This document shows, piece by piece, positions 1-10,675 of a stretch of 64,000 bases of DNA. The notes beneath the pieces are model-generated. The model searched no databases. It worked only from the letters and a program-made list of their open reading frames with translations, and was not told the origin of the DNA. The DNA comes from Gymnopilus junonius (taxonomy: Eukaryota > Basidiomycota > Agaricomycetes > Agaricales > Galerinaceae), in the NCBI GenBank assembly GCA_015501075.1, contig JADNYJ010000008.1, forward strand, positions 496,001 through 560,000. The letters run 5' to 3'. The position numbers and the translations under genes are program-made. Every line of letters begins with the position of its first letter. The stretch's first letter is position 1.

Positions 1-424
1 TTACTCTACTGAGGGGAAAGCATGTCGAACTTGGCGAATTCTTCTTCCACTCATGGATTTTCTTTCTGGTTTCTAGTTTCCTAGGAATCACCATGGATTT
101 GTGTTCTTTGCTTCCGAATTCCGGCAACTACATTGTCTTCAGCTCAAAAATATCCCAGGGTAAAAATAGTACAATAATAATATGGGCTGACAGTGGGCAC
201 TGCAGCTGATGTCGCCATGTACTACTATTAGCTGTCCTTGTCATTACAACTATGTTGAGGCTGTCCGTCGATACCTGTTCACAAGGGCGCGCCAACTTTC
301 AATAAAACCTGCTCGTTCCCGCGATTCTGCTTTTCTTTCCTCATTCACTACCACTAGCCAAACCTCGAGTAAACGCAGCGCCAAGCATCGTCCGCTTTAC
401 AACCACATATTAACGGTCGGCATT
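1..424. other. no gene recognised
   Basis: Short reading frames only, none with protein-like composition or plausible splice structure. It probably holds the upstream region of the NLR-like gene that starts at 425. No clear TATA box was recognised. Confidence 0.4.
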
Positions 425-2921
425 ATGAGTTTCTTTCAGAACGCTCAAGATTTTGTCGCGACAAACAATACCATTCAAGTCATCCACGGTAATCAGGCGA
501 GCACATCTTCTAGCCAACCTGGCGCCTATTTGAACTGATTTCTTCTGTGATCAGATCAACGTTGATCGCAGTGTCCGTAACTATTACCAGAACGCAACAG
601 CTTCTCTGGAAGGCACAAACAACCTGACTGCATCTCTCCCTAAAGTTTCCTATAGGCCGAACTCTAGCACGCTCTTCCAAGGACGTCGAGCCGAGCTCGA
701 CAAGCTCAAGGACCATTTCGAACCTGCGGTGTCGCAGACCAGGCGCTCGCTCTTGCTTTACGGAATGGGAGGCATCGGAAAGACTCAAATCTGCTTGAAG
801 TTCGCCGAGGAAACATCAAATTAGTGAGTTCAAGTCGTTTCTTTTAATTATTGTGCAATAAATGAATCTATCTACTTATACAGGTTCTCTTACATCTTTT
901 GGATCGATGCTTCAACGGTTGAGACAACCATCTTGAGCCTCAGAGGTCTTCCGGAGGCGCGAGCGGCCAATTCAGATGACTCGGCTGAGTCTGTCGTCTT
1001 ATTTATATCTCGTCTCGACAAGGAATGGCTCCTTATCTTTGACAACGCGGATGAACATATCCACAAATTCATGCCGCCAGGAAACTCTGGAAACATTATT
1101 CTCTCCAGCCGGAATCCTTCAATTGGACGATCGACATCCTTCAATAGGGTTGAGGTCACCCAAATGGATGAAGAGGATGCGATTTCTCTTCTCTTGAAAG
1201 CCAGCTGCCTTAATGAAAGTCCGGTATCCGATGAGTTGAAGAGCACGGCAAAGGCTATTGTAACGGAACTCTGCTGTCTTCCTCTCGCTGTTGATCAGGC
1301 CGGGGCTTCTATAGAGTCTGGCCTTTGTCAAATCGATGATTATCTGCGACATTACTCTGATTGTCGCATGCAGTTATTAGACGACCCTTCTTTTACAAAG
1401 GCTTCAATCTATGAGCAAACAGTATATGGAACATGGGAATTATCATACCAGGAAATTGAGTCCAGGACTACTAAACGAACTCCTGGACCTTCAGGATCAA
1501 GCGCTCTTGTCAACGCAGTTGCGGCACAAACTGCCATTTTAATTCTTGAAACTTTTGCATGTCTTCACCATGATAATATCGGCAAAGATATATTCAGGCG
1601 TGCAGCGGCTGATATAGCAAGGGAAAAGTCAGATACATCAATCCTGCAAGGTGACTTGCTCCGCTGGAATAAAAAAGGAGTGTGGGATGAACTTCACTTT
1701 CAAAGTGGAATCAGAGTCCTATTATCATTCTCGTTGATCAAGCAAGACCGGTCAGGCACTGTTTATTCTGCTCACCCATTGGTACACTCCTGGAGCCAAG
1801 ACAGGATGCCACCGACAAAGCAGCAGCTTAGCTGCAAAAGAGCCAACTTTTTATTATCAAGTTCATTTCCGTCATCTTCAAGTACAGGCAAAGATTATCA
1901 ATTTCTAGGACAACTTGTTCCCCATATTACGGCCAATTTTCATCTGGCAACTGAAGCAGGTCTCGAGGGATGTGCAGCGATGCTGATTGCATGAAATTTG
2001 GAATGACATTCGCTGAAAATGGCAACCTGAAAAAGGCTGAAGAGCTACATATGCAAGCCTTGGCTATCAGAAGAAGAACACATGGAGATGAACACCCCGA
2101 TACCTTGGTCAGTATGAATCATCTGGCATCGACGTACAGGAGACAGGGAAAATCGAAAGAAGCAGAAGAGCTTCAAACCCAGGCGTTGGACATAAGCAAG
2201 AGACTTTTTGGAGAATCACACCAATACACGTTATTCAGCACGAACAATCTTGTGTTGATATACCTGGAGCAGGAAAGATGGGAAGAGGCAGAAGTTCTAA
2301 TAATTGATGCACTGGTTGTCGAAACCGCGGTACTCAGTCAAGAACATCAATACACATTGACCAGCCTCAGTAATCTGGCATCAGTTTATCGTTACCAGAA
2401 AAGATGGGAGGAATGCGAAGATCTTGAAATCAAGCTATTAGACATGCATAAGAGAATTTTTGGAGAGGAACATAGACACGTTAAACACCATGACCAATCT
2501 GGCAACAACATATAGGCACACAGGAAGACAAAAAGAGGCAGAGGAGCTCGGAGTGCGCACTTTGGAATTAGCAAAGCGAATGTTCGGAGAAGAGCACCCA
2601 AATACACTGTGCAATATGAATAACCTTGCTGTGACATATGGGCATCAGGGCAGATGGAAGGAGGCAGAGGAATTGCAAGCCTGTTTGTTGGAAACCCAGA
2701 AGAGAGTACTCGGGGAGAAACATCCAAACACGCTGAGCACCATGGCAAATCTTGCAACGATATACAGAGCTCTCGGAGGAGAGAATGATTCCAAGGTATT
2801 TTCACTTCTTACACAGGCCGTAACCACTGGAACAGAGGTCTTGGGTGAAGATCACCCAGACATTCAGAGTTGGAAGATGTTCCTATGCTGGATGATTAGT
2901 CCATATAGTTTGATCGGATAA
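425..2921 (+). pseudogene. NLR-like NB-ARC/TPR protein, frame-broken
   Basis: A STAND-class ATPase of the fungal NLR type, a family thought to act in non-self recognition or heterokaryon incompatibility. Exon 1 begins at ATG 425. The best join to exon 2 (555) uses a GC-AG intron at 497-554, giving the short N-terminus typical of mushroom NLRs (HGNQ/INVDRS). Walker A GMGGIGKTQ lies at about 762-788 and Walker B LLIFDNAD at about 1030-1053. From about 1985 to 2880 there are seven 42-residue kinesin-light-chain-type TPRs (pattern NLAxxYxxQGRxxEAEEL...GExHPxTL). No N-terminal effector domain is visible. Three defects are present: splicing 823 to 884 creates a TAG; the frame shifts near 1955-1970, just before the TPRs; and it shifts again near 2472 inside the fourth TPR. 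The shifts may be consensus errors; the TAG is harder to dismiss. Family assignment is secure, functional status is not. Confidence 0.75.
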
Positions 2922-3847
2922 ATAGTCCAGCGAGAAGATGGCTAACCTGGATATGTGTGATTTGAATATACATTTTATTAAACCAATTCCAGCGTCCGAG
3001 TCGGCCGACTTTATTTGAGGCTTTACTCCTGGGCAAAAAGCCACCACTGGCGACTGCCTCAGAGCCTAGAAGGCGCGATGAACAGCACATGAGTCAAATG
3101 TGATATGCGTGCCAGGAACTGGCAGATGGTTCGTAAATAAGGTGAACACCTTGAGCAGAATGATAAAAAAGACGAGGTCTTGTAAGACACGAAAAGACAT
3201 TATCAAGTTAGCTAAAGCCTTCAGAAAATATCACAATGATATACCCACAAGCCTGACGGTATAGGACTCAACAGCCTTCTCGACTTTCGATACCCCATGA
3301 GGTGCGATCTCTGAGTACAGCCTGGACCACACATTCGTCGCCCTGGATGTCTCCCACTTGCTATACGCTGAGGGTTCCCCTGGTCATCAACGAGGAGAAA
3401 CTTTGAAAATCTGATCGTCTGCATTGTGAACAGCCACAACGACTCGGAGAACTCGAAATAAGAAGGGAACGTAGTAGTAGGAAATTTGAAGGACTTCACT
3501 TACGCAATATCTACTATTTGTTGTGCTAAAGCCTCAAGCCGGATCGACTGGAGGTGGCTTTGACTAGCTTCATCAAAGCTTCACTCCCGAGGACTTTTAC
3601 CTGCAGCTCAGCAACTATCTCGTACTGAGGGGAAGGGGGCGAACGATTCTGTATCTCTAGGAAGATGCAGACTTTAGATATCTTAAGCCGAACTGCATGA
3701 TCCATTGTTTGCCGCGTAGAAAGTGGAAAAGCGGAACGCAGGCCCAGGCCCATAAATCACGATTCGCATACCAGTTATACATAGAAATCAGCGTAAATTC
3801 TCATGAACGATCAGCAAAATTTCCCTGTAACATACCTTAGCATGGGT
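2922..3847. other. intergenic; possible minus-strand coding remnant
   Basis: The minus strand carries two adjacent short open frames (3753-3526 and 3499-3221) with protein-like composition, for example RFSKFLLVDDQGNPQRIASG, and a possible GTAAAA donor near 3600. I recognise no domain and could not join them into one model. They could be exons of a small uncharacterised gene or a relic. The right end abuts the LINE target-site duplication. Confidence 0.25.
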
Positions 3848-3861
3848 ATCAAAGGGGTCAA
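3848..3861 (+). repeat. LINE target-site duplication, left copy
   Basis: The 14-mer ATCAAAGGGGTCAA here is repeated exactly at 10635-10648, directly after the poly(A) tail. It marks the insertion point of the LINE. Confidence 0.9.
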
Positions 3862-4045
3862 TGTCGATATTTGGATCCGCTACCACCACCACCGCCGCTC
3901 TTCCCACGGGTCAAACAGTGGAGAACAGAGGTCGGACGGTACAGTACGGTATTGAAGTAGAGTAGAAAGGCAAACCCTCGACTAGTCCTCCGCTTCTCTT
4001 CTAAGTAACTACTTGCGCACTGCAACTTACACACCCGCGAAAGAA

Positions 4046-5887
4046 ATGAGCCAAAGGCAGAACTCCCGAGTCACGAGGGGAAGTGCTGGACCTAGCACCA
4101 CCGTCTCCGAATCGACGAAAAACGACATCCTAAAGGACTCGCGATCGAGGATCAAGGACAAAGAGGCAGCTAAGAGGTTTTTAGTTGTGAAAGAGCTAGT
4201 GCCAGAAGGTGAACGAATCACTACTGCTTCACTGTCAACTGCTCTACTCTGGGCCACCATAGATAAAAGACTACTGACGCACAACGATTGGATCGATACG
4301 ATGAGGGCTGTTGCGATCAGCCTCGACAACCTACCGGCGGAAGAAGCGATGGAAGTGGTGACCACACACACGCAGAACCTCTTCGACGACCTGGCAGACA
4401 ACCTGAAGAGGGACATCGGTAAAACTTTGGAGGACGGCAAACAGGCAGTGGCCGACGAGTTGACAGCACACAAATCTCAATACTACACACCGGCAACGGA
4501 AGAACTAGAGGAGACGGTACGGCAGGAGGCCAATGCACTAAGACAACCAACGTACGCCGACGTCCTGAGGACGAAAGTAAATGGAAACAACAAAGGCGAC
4601 AACATCCGCGCGGAAGTGCTCTCGAGGGAAAGCAAAAGGAATCGGCAGATCCTCATGGACACGGTCCCAGGAGTAGCAAGCGCGGTCGCCAATTTAACCC
4701 CGATGGAAATTGTGGAGAAAGCCAACATCGCATGGGAGGCCTTACCAGACACGGATTTCAGTCACAGCGACTCTAGGTGGGACGAGCCCGAGCCGACATC
4801 AGACCACAAACCCAGCGACTCAAGGTTCATCGTCGCCAGAGTTTTGAAGAATGGAGGAGTGATTTTGGAGATGTCGAACGAGGAAGGAGTAGAGTGGCTC
4901 AGCAGGGAGGATGCGAGGAGAGCTTTTGAAACACACTTCGGGCCCGCAACCATTAAGGATAGACAGTACTCGCTCATCATCGAATTCATCTCAACCAGCC
5001 TCAAGAACATTCTCAGCGACCGAGTCAGAAAGATAGAGGAGTACAACGAGATCCGAAAGAACAAGATAGAACAGATCAGATGGATGCGAGATCCATCGAA
5101 GAGCTGGAACCCAACCCAGACATTTGCACACGCCATCCTTACAACAAGAGATAGAGAAGTAGCGAATACCATCATTAAAGACGGACTAATCATTGAAGGC
5201 AGCAGGTACAAGGCAAGGAAGCTCGAGGAGGAGCCCAGGCGCTGCTACAAGTGCCAGGTGATCAACGTGAACCACAAAGCCGCAGAATGCCCTGAGGACG
5301 AGGTGTGCGCAAATTGCTGCTCAAGACGACACCCCACGGGACAGTGCGACAAGAGCCAAACTGAACATTCCTGTGCAAGCTGCAGAAGAGCACGACGTGA
5401 AGACGTACGACACGCCGCCTGGAGCAGGAAATGCCCCATCTATTTGGAGCAACGTGAGAAGCTACGAGACAAAATCCCCGAGAATCACTATATCTACTAC
5501 CCGGACCGCGACGTTGAATGGACCTGGAAGATGAAAGACGAGGAGTTCGAAAACAACACGATGCAGGAGAGACAGAACGGAAACCGCGACACCCAGAGAT
5601 ACGAATTTAACCGACAACGCCGACGACAGGAGAAGGAGGATCAACAACCCGGCGGGCGACAACGTAGACCAAGAGAAGACTCCTACTGGGCCCCACAAGA
5701 AGAATACACCACGACCAATACTACAACAGAACCCCGGTCCCGAGCCTCTCAGCAGGGCGCCAGCTCACAAGTCAGACAGACAGAAGACCCGAGGCGCAGG
5801 CCAGCCCCAACACCCAGCAGGACACCCTCTAGAACCCCCTCCAGAGCCCCTCCAGGGGACGAGTTTTCGCCAGACGGCACAGCGTAA
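4046..5887 (+). CDS. LINE ORF1, gag-like nucleic-acid-binding protein
   Basis: Encodes about 613 residues; the first ATG in the frame is at 4046. Proteins of this class bind the element's RNA and form the particle that carries it to the target. The C-terminal third has three cysteine clusters: CYKCQVINVNHKAAEC, CANCCSRRHPTGQC and CASCRRARREDVRHAAWSRKC, i.e. CCHC-type knuckles with the last two atypically spaced. The tail is very rich in Arg, Gln, Pro and Ser, with repeated TPSR units. The N-terminal half is charged and predicted helical. The frame is fully open. ORF2 starts 163 bp downstream in another frame, so translation of ORF2 must reinitiate or use a separate signal. Confidence 0.88.
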   Translation: MSQRQNSRVTRGSAGPSTTVSESTKNDILKDSRSRIKDKEAAKRFLVVKELVPEGERITTASLSTALLWATIDKRLLTHNDWIDTMRAVAISLDNLPAEEAMEVVTTHTQNLFDDLADNLKRDIGKTLEDGKQAVADELTAHKSQYYTPATEELEETVRQEANALRQPTYADVLRTKVNGNNKGDNIRAEVLSRESKRNRQILMDTVPGVASAVANLTPMEIVEKANIAWEALPDTDFSHSDSRWDEPEPTSDHKPSDSRFIVARVLKNGGVILEMSNEEGVEWLSREDARRAFETHFGPATIKDRQYSLIIEFISTSLKNILSDRVRKIEEYNEIRKNKIEQIRWMRDPSKSWNPTQTFAHAILTTRDREVANTIIKDGLIIEGSRYKARKLEEEPRRCYKCQVINVNHKAAECPEDEVCANCCSRRHPTGQCDKSQTEHSCASCRRARREDVRHAAWSRKCPIYLEQREKLRDKIPENHYIYYPDRDVEWTWKMKDEEFENNTMQERQNGNRDTQRYEFNRQRRRQEKEDQQPGGRQRRPREDSYWAPQEEYTTTNTTTEPRSRASQQGASSQVRQTEDPRRRPAPTPSRTPSRTPSRAPPGDEFSPDGTA

Positions 5888-6050
5888 GCAGAGTGAGAAA
5901 CACTAACAACAGGGACTCCCCACGAGAAGGCCCAGCCTTAGGAGGCACACAGCGCACTTTACCAACCGATTGGATAGCAACGCAACGTAGCCGCGAAGGC
6001 AACCACGAGACGCATCGACCGACAGCATCAGCAACCACCAACGGACTTAG

Positions 6051-9000
6051 ATGAACAACACGAGGACACGACCTTTTATGAAGATATGGCAGCAAAATTC
6101 GAGGAAATCCCTAAAAGCCCAGCTCGAGACCCTACACGACATACCACCGGACACTGACCTCATTTGCATACAGGAACCGTACTTGTACGAAAGCGGGCTC
6201 ACGGCGGCCACCGCAGGATGGCGGGTGGTATACCCCCACAAACATCGTCTTACGAACGGACAGGGCAGATCGAGATCGGTAATGTTGATAAACCAAAAAA
6301 TTTTTACTAACACTTGGGAGAAGATTTACATAGATTCGACAGACATCACAGCAATTCGGATCACTCACGAGGACCGGGCCATTGAAGTATACAACGTCTA
6401 CATTGACTGCACACACTCTGACGCACTCACGGTATTACGACACCACCTCCTGGACAGAGAACGAAGGATAGAAGAACGAGGCGACGCGGACAACTTCATC
6501 GGAGACGTGTGGCTAGGAGACTTCAACCGACACCACCCGCTGTGGGAACCCGATGAAAACGAACGACTATTCACAAGACAGGAGACGGAGAAGACTGAGC
6601 CGCTACTACAACTAATCGCAGACTACAACATGGAACTAGCCCTGCCGAAAGGCGTAACGACTATAATAAACTCACATGGAAATCTGACACGACCTGACAA
6701 TGTATTCATCTCACAGGAACTCAACACATACCTAGCCGAATGTCAGGTATTCGAAGAACACAAGCCGGAAACGACGGACCACTTTCCAATCGTCACAACA
6801 ATAGAGTTCCCCATCACCGACACGGTCGAGAGGCCTGCCAGAAACTGGAGAGAGACGGACTGGGACGACTTCGGAGAAGAGCTGACAGCCCAACTCGCTG
6901 CCATCCCTGAACCCAGAGAGTTACAAACAGCAGACGAAATCGATGAGGCCCTGGAACTCATAGAAGCAGCAGTCCTCAAAACCGCAGACTTAGTGGTCCC
7001 CAGGAAGCGACCGACACCCTACTCGAGACGATGGTGGACCAAAGAGCTAAAGAAGGCAAGGGACAAAGCCAGAAAAGCCGCGAGACGAGCCCGCGAGCAG
7101 AGAAGCTTCCCAGACCACCCAGCGCATGAAGAACACAGACGAGCCAGGAATGACTACACCAATCTTCTCAAGAAAACAAAACAGCAGCACTGGGAAGACT
7201 GGATCGAGGACCTCAACAACACGACGATGTGGAACGCTCACCGGTACATCAGAGCACCAGCAACCGACGGGGGAAAGACCCGAATCCCAGCCCTCAAAAC
7301 GACGGACGCGCAGGGCAATGTGATTGAGACCAGGGACAACCAAGAGAAGAGCTGCATCCTTCACAGGGCCTTCTTCTTCGAGCCGCCAGCCGACCTACAG
7401 ATACCAGCGAACCCGAATTACCCACCGGCCGCCTTTCCCTTCAGGGAAATCACGAATGAGCACGCAGCACGAGTCGCAAAACGGCTAAGTCCCTATAAAG
7501 CCCCCGGTCTGAACGATATATCAAACTCAGTACTGACACATTGCACAGATCAACTAGTCCCATATCTGGGCCCCATCTACCGAGCCACCTTCAGAGCAAA
7601 ACACTATCCAGCAAATGGAAGAAGTACAGAACCGTTGTCCTCAGAAAACCCAGTAGAGCCGACTACAAGATCGCAAGCTCATACCGACCGATAGCCCTAC
7701 TCGACACCTTCGCCAAGCACTGCTCAGCATGTGTAAAGGACCTCATGGAACACCCCACGGAACGCTTAGGTCTGCTGCCAAACAGGCAATTCGGAGGACG
7801 CCCAGGATGCACAACAACTGACTCACTACACATGTTAATGAAATTCACCAAGGATGCTTGGCGACGAGGTCAAGAGGTAGCAGCCATCTTCATGGATGTC
7901 AAAGCGGCCTTCCCAACGACAGTCATCCCGAGACTCGTGCACGACATGCAGCGATATGGAATCCCAGAGGAATACACACAATGGATAGCCCGCAAGGCCG
8001 AGGGACGTGAAACCACGCTCACTTTCGATGACTTCCAATCAGAGCCGTTTCCGGTAAACAATGGACTGGACCAAGGATGCAACTTATCACCATTTTTATA
8101 CAGATTCTACAATGCAGACCAGATCAAAGCCTCAGTAGGCCGCAAACACGAGCTCGCCACCAACTATGCAGACGACGCCATTGTGGCGGCAGCCGGCAAA
8201 GACAGCGAAGAGGCCACCAAGAGGATAGTGACCCTCTTCCACAGAAGGGGCGGCCCGCTAACATGGGCTAAGACACATTTTTGCACATACGAGTATCACA
8301 AATTTGCTTATCTCAAGCTAACTAGGAAGAAAATACCAGATCCTGCAAACCCCAGAAAGCGGATACAACAACCGAGGTCCACCATTCAGCTCGACGGAAA
8401 AGACATCACCTCCACCGACAGCCACAAGTTCTTGGGCATTACCCTCGACAGCGAGCTCCGCTTCAAAAAACACATCCAACACGTGCTGGAAAAGGGCACC
8501 AAAATTGTCATCAGCATAAGAAGACTGTCCAAGATGGCCAAAGGTTTGCAGGGCGAATACGCGAGAAGGATGTATCTGGCCAGCACCATTCCCAGTATGC
8601 TATACGCAGCGGATGTATGGTGTCCACCACCTCCAAGGAAGGCAGACGGAAAACGCCCCAGGGGAATGAACGGAGCCATAGGAAAGATGGAATCCATCCA
8701 GAGGAAAGCGGCGATACAGGCCACGGGAGCGCTGAGAACCACTCCAACTGATCTCCTCTTTGCACACGCTGACCTTCTCCCCATACAGGAACAAATAGTC
8801 AAGATCTGCGAGAATGCCGCTATGCGCATGGCGACACTCCCGAAACGCACCCATTATATGAAGAAATCAAAAGATCGACACTGAGAATGCCAAAAGCACA
8901 CCCTTCGCGCTTCACATCATAATGAACATGAACAAACTGATGAGACAGGGAATGGAACACATTGACACGCTTTACAAGGACCCAGACTGGGAACCCCCCA

Positions 9001-10072
9001 TAAGAATTACCATCGCCGGTACAAGAAAAGAAGCAGCACAGCAAGATCAGGACGACAACAGCGACATTAGAGTATACACGGACGGATCGGGGCAAGGGGG
9101 AAAGATAGGAGCAGCAGCAGTTTTGATGGAGGAAGGGCAAAGGAGAAAGTGGCACGACGACACCTAGGACCTTCGACCAGACACATTGTTTTCGACGGGG
9201 AGTGCGTTGGACAGATACTCGGATTGCAGCTATTAGAAGAAAGGGTACCGGAACTCGACACACCACACACAACTGCCAGCATCGCCGTCGACAACCAGGC
9301 GTCATTGAAACGACACCTCCAGCGAAAACCGCAGCCGGGAGCGCACCTTATTGAGGAGATACAGAGGATACACAACAGGATCACGAGAAACCATCCGAAT
9401 GTCAGCATCAAGTACAGATGGGTACCGGGACACGAAGGCATCCAAGGTAGCGAGAGGGCGGATGAAGAGGCAAAGAGAGCAGCGGAAGGGACGCAGGAGA
9501 ACAAGAAGGGAAACCGAGACGCACTCAGAAACGCTGTCCCAACCAGCAAAGCAGCGGTACGTCAGGAGTGCAGAAGTAGACAAAAAGAGAGATGGAAGAA
9601 GGCCTTCCAAGAGTCGCCCAGACATAAAAGGATGATTGCAATCGACAACACCACCCCATCCTCTAAATACCGCCACCTCTGCCGAAAACTCAAGCTACCG
9701 AGACGAAACGCCAGTCTCCTCACACAACTACGCACCGGACACATCCCGCTACAGACGTACCTACACCGGTTCAACCTAGCGGAGTCACCAACCTGTCAAT
9801 ACTGCGGAACAGAACCGGAAACAGTCATCCACTACCTCAAGACTTGTCAACATTTCCGCACGCAACGACAACAGCTCAGAAAAGATTTAGGAGCAGGGAA
9901 AGAGATAAGCCTCAAACTCCTGGCAGAGGAGAAAGCGATACGACCTCTATTCAAATTCATAAACAGTTCAAGACGTTTTAAGGGATCACACGGGGACGTA
10001 GAACTGCCAGCAACACAAGACGAAGAAGGAGACGAAGACGAAAATCACGAAAGACAACAGTGGACTACATAG
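6051..10072 (+). CDS. LINE ORF2: endonuclease, reverse transcriptase, RNase H (frame-broken)
   Basis: The replicase of the element, which nicks target DNA and copies the RNA in place. Domains in order: an EEP-type endonuclease (IQEP near 6160, GDFNRHH near 6510, TRPDNVF near 6690, TDHFPI near 6775); reverse transcriptase (KAPGLNDIS near 7495, SYRPIALLD near 7680, YADD near 8170); RNase H (YTDGSG near 9075, DGECVG near 9195, VDNQASL near 9288, SERADEEAK near 9455); and a C-terminal CX2CX8HX4C (CQYCGTEPETVIHYLKTC, near 9800). Protein continuity requires frame changes near 7610, 8841 and 9148, each explained by one base. Without correction the product stops before the core of the reverse transcriptase. 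All catalytic motifs I looked for are present, so decay beyond these shifts is slight. Confidence 0.88.
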
Positions 10073-10079
10073 ATAGTTT

Positions 10080-10300
10080 TCGTACACAACTTCTCACTTC
10101 TTTTTGTAGTTTTTTTTTCTTCTTCTTTTTCTTCTTTTTCTTTTCTTCCTTCCTTTCTTTCTCTTCTCTTTTTCGTTCCTTGTTTCCTTTCTCTCTCCCT
10201 CTTTTCTTTTCTCTCCCCTCCCCCTTCATGCTTTTTCCTCTTCTTTTTATCACCTTCCCCTTTTTTCCTTGCCTTCTCCTCCCCTCTTCTCTTGTTCTCC
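10080..10300 (+). repeat. polypyrimidine tract in LINE 3' UTR
   Basis: About 200 bases almost purely C and T, starting right after the ORF2 stop, with runs such as TTTTTTTTCTTCTTC. A shorter (CT)n run follows at about 10361-10382. It lies within the element, so it is likely part of its 3' end rather than host sequence; the role is unknown. Confidence 0.8.
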
Positions 10301-10603
10301 CTCTGGAAGTTCACACACATCTGTATATAGCAAACAGCATCTTTCTCGTATTTCCTCTCCCTCTCTCTCTCTCTCTCTCTTTCTCCCTTTTCTTTAACGT
10401 ATTTTAATTCACAGTAATCCCGTACACCTTACCTTATACTTACATGCAGTACTAACATGGCACGCACGACGTGCCTGCGCGTCTCTTCAAGTAGGCCCAC
10501 CTCTTAACTGTCGAGTACAAAGTATATAGAACTGGACGGCAAAGTAGTACACCGTAGATAGAAGTCCGACATAAGGCAAGCGCCTCAAAGGACAGTAAAT
10601 GGG

Positions 10604-10634
<31 letters not shown>
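10604..10634 (+). repeat. LINE poly(A) tail
   Basis: An uninterrupted run of about 31 A joins the element to the right copy of its target-site duplication, as expected for target-primed reverse transcription. Confidence 0.92.
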
Positions 10635-10638
<4 letters not shown>

Positions 10639-10648
10639 AAGGGGTCAA
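10635..10648 (+). repeat. LINE target-site duplication, right copy
   Basis: ATCAAAGGGGTCAA, identical to 3848-3861; its first A is shared with the poly(A) run, so the duplication is 13 or 14 bp. Confidence 0.9.
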
Positions 10649-10675
10649 ATTCACATCGTATAAGGATTTGTTCAA

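Larger units (their letters stand above)
3862..10634 (+). mobile_element. full-length non-LTR retrotransposon (LINE)
   Basis: An autonomous LINE of about 6.77 kb bounded by a perfect 14-bp direct repeat and ending in a run of about 31 A. Order: 5' UTR (3862-4045), ORF1 with CCHC knuckles, a 163-bp spacer, ORF2 with apurinic-type endonuclease, reverse transcriptase (YADD), RNase H and a C-terminal CCHC, then a pyrimidine-rich 3' UTR and the tail. This layout matches the Tad1-like LINEs of fungi (clade is an inference). The exact flanking repeat, the undecayed tail and the open ORF1 suggest recent insertion. ORF2 has three single-base shifts that may be real or consensus errors. It lies 27 bp beyond the stop codon of the minus-strand gene at 10676, so it sits in that gene's 3' flank, antisense to it. 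Confidence 0.93.

Noticed and set aside
10060..10407. Open frame of 115 residues, nearly all Phe, Ser and Leu
   Set aside because: It is the translation of the LINE polypyrimidine tract; no protein character, and the purine-rich frame opposite is equally spurious.
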